This document shows, in pieces, positions 61,300 to 64,000 of a stretch of 64,000 nucleotides of DNA. The stretch lies in NCBI GenBank assembly GCA_009617715.1, contig VTFK01000077.1, positions 186,001 through 250,000 of the forward strand. The letters are read 5' to 3'. The notes under the pieces were generated by a model. The model saw only the letters and a program-made list of their open reading frames with translations, did no database searches and had not been told where the DNA came from. The stretch is from Plectrocnemia conspersa. Its lineage: Eukaryota; Arthropoda; Insecta; Trichoptera; Polycentropodidae. A program made the position numbers and the translations under genes. Numbering within the stretch: the stretch's first letter is position 1; each line of letters starts with the position of its first letter.

Positions 61300-63010
61300 G
61301 TTGTTTAAATGGGCCCACGCCCTCCTCCCACGGTCGCATTAGGCTCGGGAGTTTCGGCCCATGGACGACCGGTTATTACCCAGCCTTAGGTTAGTTAGGC
61401 TAGGCCTCCTTCCTTGATCGTCCGAGTGACGATCGCGGCCGGGTTGACCGTCGCGATTTTGCTACTGATGGTCTCCGGCATCACTATCCTTTATGGAGAC
61501 GGGAGTTGAATAGGTGAAGTGGAGGGAAGGGAAGGTAGCGGGCAGTCGCGCTCCGCTTACCTAGGGTCTCTACGGGAGAGAAATAATTTTTTAACGCAAC
61601 CTGTAATAAAAGGGGTTCTATTAATCATATCTTCTCTCCGTTGTTTTTCCTTTTTTTATCAGCATTGCGTGCTCCAACTGCTGGAAGCGCAAATGAGTTG
61701 CTCTATTGAGGCTGTTTGTGCGAGTAGTATCCAGGACAAAAAGGCTGTCCGTTAAAGGTGCTGGACGTCGTTGGGGTAGCTTTTGCAGAAGCGTTCGAAA
61801 GCTCGGAGGTTTTTATTTGATGCTACAAAGTCTTGGTGGGTATGAAGGCTCGGGTTCTCCAGCTCGAGAGCGAAGTGGAGCTGCGTTCGCTCCTCTTCTA
61901 GAAGCGGGCAGTCCCACAAGATATGCTCCGAGGTTTGGTTGTCGTGGCCACATGAACAGCCTGCCTCTGGCTTTAGCTTGAATCGCTTCAAGTAGGCTCC
62001 GAAGGCCCCGTGTCCTATGAAGAACTGATGTGCGCGTCGCATCTCATCCAGCGCTTTTCGAGTCGGGCCTCCACCTGCGGGAAAAATTTAAAGGATAAAC
62101 GTCCCTTTTCGATGGGAGAGCTCTAGCGTCTTTGCCACTCGTCGAGAGCAGCTCTCCGGACATGTTGTTGACTAGCCCGCTCCTTCTCTTTACTTGTAAT
62201 CTCGTTTGTTGGAGGCAGTATGAAAGATTCAGCTACTTTGGCTGAGTTCCTGAGGTGGAAAATCGCAGACATACGTTGTGCTGTTAGGTCTATTGGTTCG
62301 ACCCCTGCTAAATCAGGCGAGCTGCTATCGGATCAGTGTTGTAACACAAAGTTAGTTGCTTAAGGGGGGCAGTCTGTGACCTTAAAAGCAGAATCTTAGG
62401 AAGGCCGCAAAAGCCCCGGCGGCGTATGTAATGATGGAAACGAAAATCGCTTTGTACATAATTAATTTGGAATGAAAATTTAACCCCCAATATCCACCCC
62501 CCAATCTGACTAGTCTTCCCATCGCGTCGCGACTTTTCTGGGCGGCCAGTCTTATGTGAGCTGAGGGGTTGAAGTCGTTAGAAATTTTAAAACCTAAGTA
62601 CCGAGCACTATTTTCGAACTTAATTCTGTTGCCGTTCATCTCTATTCTGGGGAGGTGTCGAGAGTCTGACTTCCCCCGCAGCCTTACCGCTATGGTTTTA
62701 TGAGGGGCGAAGGAAAGTTTATTTTCTGCGCCCCAGAGCTGAATTTGTGTCAAGGCTAAAGAAGTCTTGACTTCAATTTGGGATCTGCTGTTGGCATTAA
62801 CCAAAAGAAGTAGGTCGTCGGCATAAGGGATAAGATCGCAGTGCTCAGGGAGGATAATCTTAAGAACGTCGTCAAACATGATGTTCCAAAGCAGAAGTCC
62901 AAGGACGGACCCCTGGGTGCAGCCCTTCCAGGGACTTCCAGACTAGTGTCGCCGGCGTCAATGACGACTCAGCGATCGTTGAAGTAAGACCGAATGATTT
63001 TACCGGACGT
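61300..63010 (-). mobile_element. R1-clade non-LTR retrotransposon, 5'-truncated and dead
   Basis: Minus strand. IIRSYFNDR, a TGA (62969-62971), VVIDAGD, a frameshift, GCTQGSVLGLLLWNIMFDDV, LIPYADDLLLLVN (catalytic YADD), then LAAQKSRDAMGRLVRLGG and ITYAAGAFA to about 62382. After a broken stretch come EARLEKRWMR and FFIGHGAFGAYLKRF, GCSCGHDNQTSEHILWDC and a C-terminal block ending at 61752. The GHGxFxAYLxR and Cys-His ending are characteristic of the R1/TRAS clade. 61300-61750 is GC-rich, probably its 3' UTR. R1 relatives usually have fixed rDNA or telomeric targets; no such target is seen here. Confidence 0.88.
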
Positions 63011-63622
63011 TTCGACGTTTAAGCCCCTCGATGATTGCTGTATTTAAAATACAAACAAACCTAAGGAATTTAAAGGAAAATAATTTGAGGCAAGGTTAAC
63101 TGCGGAATTTAGTTTTAAAAGTCCCTTACCTTTTTTTATAAAACACATTGGTATAAAGGGAACATACAATTAAACGACATTAAACGATTTTGTAGTAAAT
63201 GGTATTTTTTTATTTTACAAGAGTCCACCAACCACATTGAAATAAAATTCTGCTGAATGAAGTGTAAACACGTCTTAACACAGTAAACAGGTTAAAAAAG
63301 ACTTGTAATAAGTCACAAACACCTAAGCTCGACTAATAGACAAACAAGGATAAGTAAAAGGTAGGAGAAATTGAATCTTGTTTAAATTGTTAATAAAATT
63401 ATTTATTTGTTCAGCAAAATAAAGGCATTAATAATATTACAGATATAATAATCTTACATGGTATTAAATCATCAGTATTTATTAATGAGAAGAGTGTATG
63501 GATAATACTTTTACATTAAACAAAATTAATGTAACTTAGTGTCTTTGAAGTTTAATAAAATTAAGTGCATTTCGAGGTAATATGCAATAAGCGATGTATA
63601 AAATTATAAGAATGTTTATCGT
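63011..63622. other. Intergenic and CCT2 3' UTR
   Basis: AT-rich. No gene recognised. Contains AATAAA words on the minus strand at 63478-63483 and 63402-63407. Confidence 0.6.
63478..63483 (-). promoter_or_regulatory. Candidate polyadenylation signal of CCT2
   Basis: AATAAA on the minus strand about 140 bp after the CCT2 stop codon; a second lies at 63402-63407. Confidence 0.4.
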
Positions 63623-64000
63623 TTAGCATGGACGTCTGTCCGGCACACGTTTCCTCGGAGCCGCTTTAATTATGTTATCGACACGTAGAATCATCTCGGC
63701 AGCTTCGGCAGCAGACAACACAACCTGACATTTCACAGCAAACGATTCCATCACTCCGAGTTCCTCCATGCATCCAATTTTACCAGCGTTCATATCTAAG
63801 CCGGCAGTGATTTTTCCGAGAGTATGTTCAGCTCTCAGCTGCGATATGAGAAGTGATGAATCGTAACCAGCATTATCAGCAATCGCAGTCGGCAATTGAC
63901 GGAGCGCCCTGGCAAAAGCGTTAGAAGCAACTGCTTCCTTACCAGGCGTCGTCGACGCCAAGGAATCCACAGCTTCAGCCATCAGCATCTCGCTGCAACC
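63623..64000 (-). CDS. CCT2: T-complex protein 1 subunit beta (CCT2), C-terminal part
   Basis: Subunit of the cytosolic eight-membered TRiC/CCT chaperonin, which folds actin, tubulin and other proteins using ATP. The frame is open from the window edge to TAA (63623-63625), 125 residues beginning [20 protein letters not shown]. Near-invariant CCT2 segments follow: [71 protein letters not shown] and the end [12 protein letters not shown]. This is part of the equatorial (ATPase) domain, and the length to the stop matches other CCT2 proteins. The N-terminal three quarters lie outside the window. No damage is seen. Confidence 0.97.
   Translation of the reverse strand, partial: GCSEMLMAEAVDSLASTTPGKEAVASNAFARALRQLPTAIADNAGYDSSLLISQLRAEHTLGKITAGLDMNAGKIGCMEELGVMESFAVKCQVVLSAAEAAEMILRVDNIIKAAPRKRVPDRRPC

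Overview
This is an AT-rich animal window that reads as insect genomic DNA. Two conserved host genes can be read exon by exon, and the rest is long introns or intergenic DNA full of transposon copies. The order of insect is not resolved from this sequence.

Host genes. A class 2 (secreted) semaphorin, Sema2a-like, lies on the + strand. Eleven exons from 39354 to 58588 join in phase at every junction and give 640 codons plus a stop. They cover most of the Sema domain, the PSI domain, the Ig domain and a short C-terminal tail. The signal peptide and first N-terminal part are not found; one in-phase ATG exon candidate lies at 33597-33646. At the right edge, 63623-64000 on the minus strand is the last coding part of the chaperonin subunit CCT2. 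The two genes converge tail to tail, with a dead R1-clade retrotransposon between them.

Region 1-39353, upstream of the first certain semaphorin exon, holds no confident host exon. It may be an upstream intron if the first exons lie outside the window. It carries two PIF/Harbinger-like elements (4780-5841, 28789-29737), a Tigger/pogo relic (11836-12825), a piggyBac-type MITE (15647-15922), a hAT-type MITE (16776-17039), a TA-target TIR element (23685-24559), a non-LTR retrotransposon RT (19830-21165) with a reversed relative (24640-25400), LTR-like copies (8162-8873, 35431-36029) and an inverted-subrepeat, foldback-like element (37900-38637). Between them lie islands of less AT-rich, non-coding sequence, some rich in TAAT/ATTA words, which could be conserved regulatory DNA.

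Within the semaphorin gene, introns of about 4.6 kb and 11.8 kb hold more of the same families. One is a textbook nested insertion: a TA-target element precisely inside a PIF/Harbinger copy. The remaining introns are 64-255 bp. One, 66 bp long, is a multiple of three with no stop codon.

No CRISPR array, operon, rRNA or intact tRNA gene was seen. I found no clear undescribed multi-gene system. The most unusual items are the foldback-like element, the readable 66-bp intron, the semaphorin Ig domain lacking one disulfide cysteine, a nested and alternative hairpin region at 42909-43002, and a premature stop shared by two retrotransposon copies.
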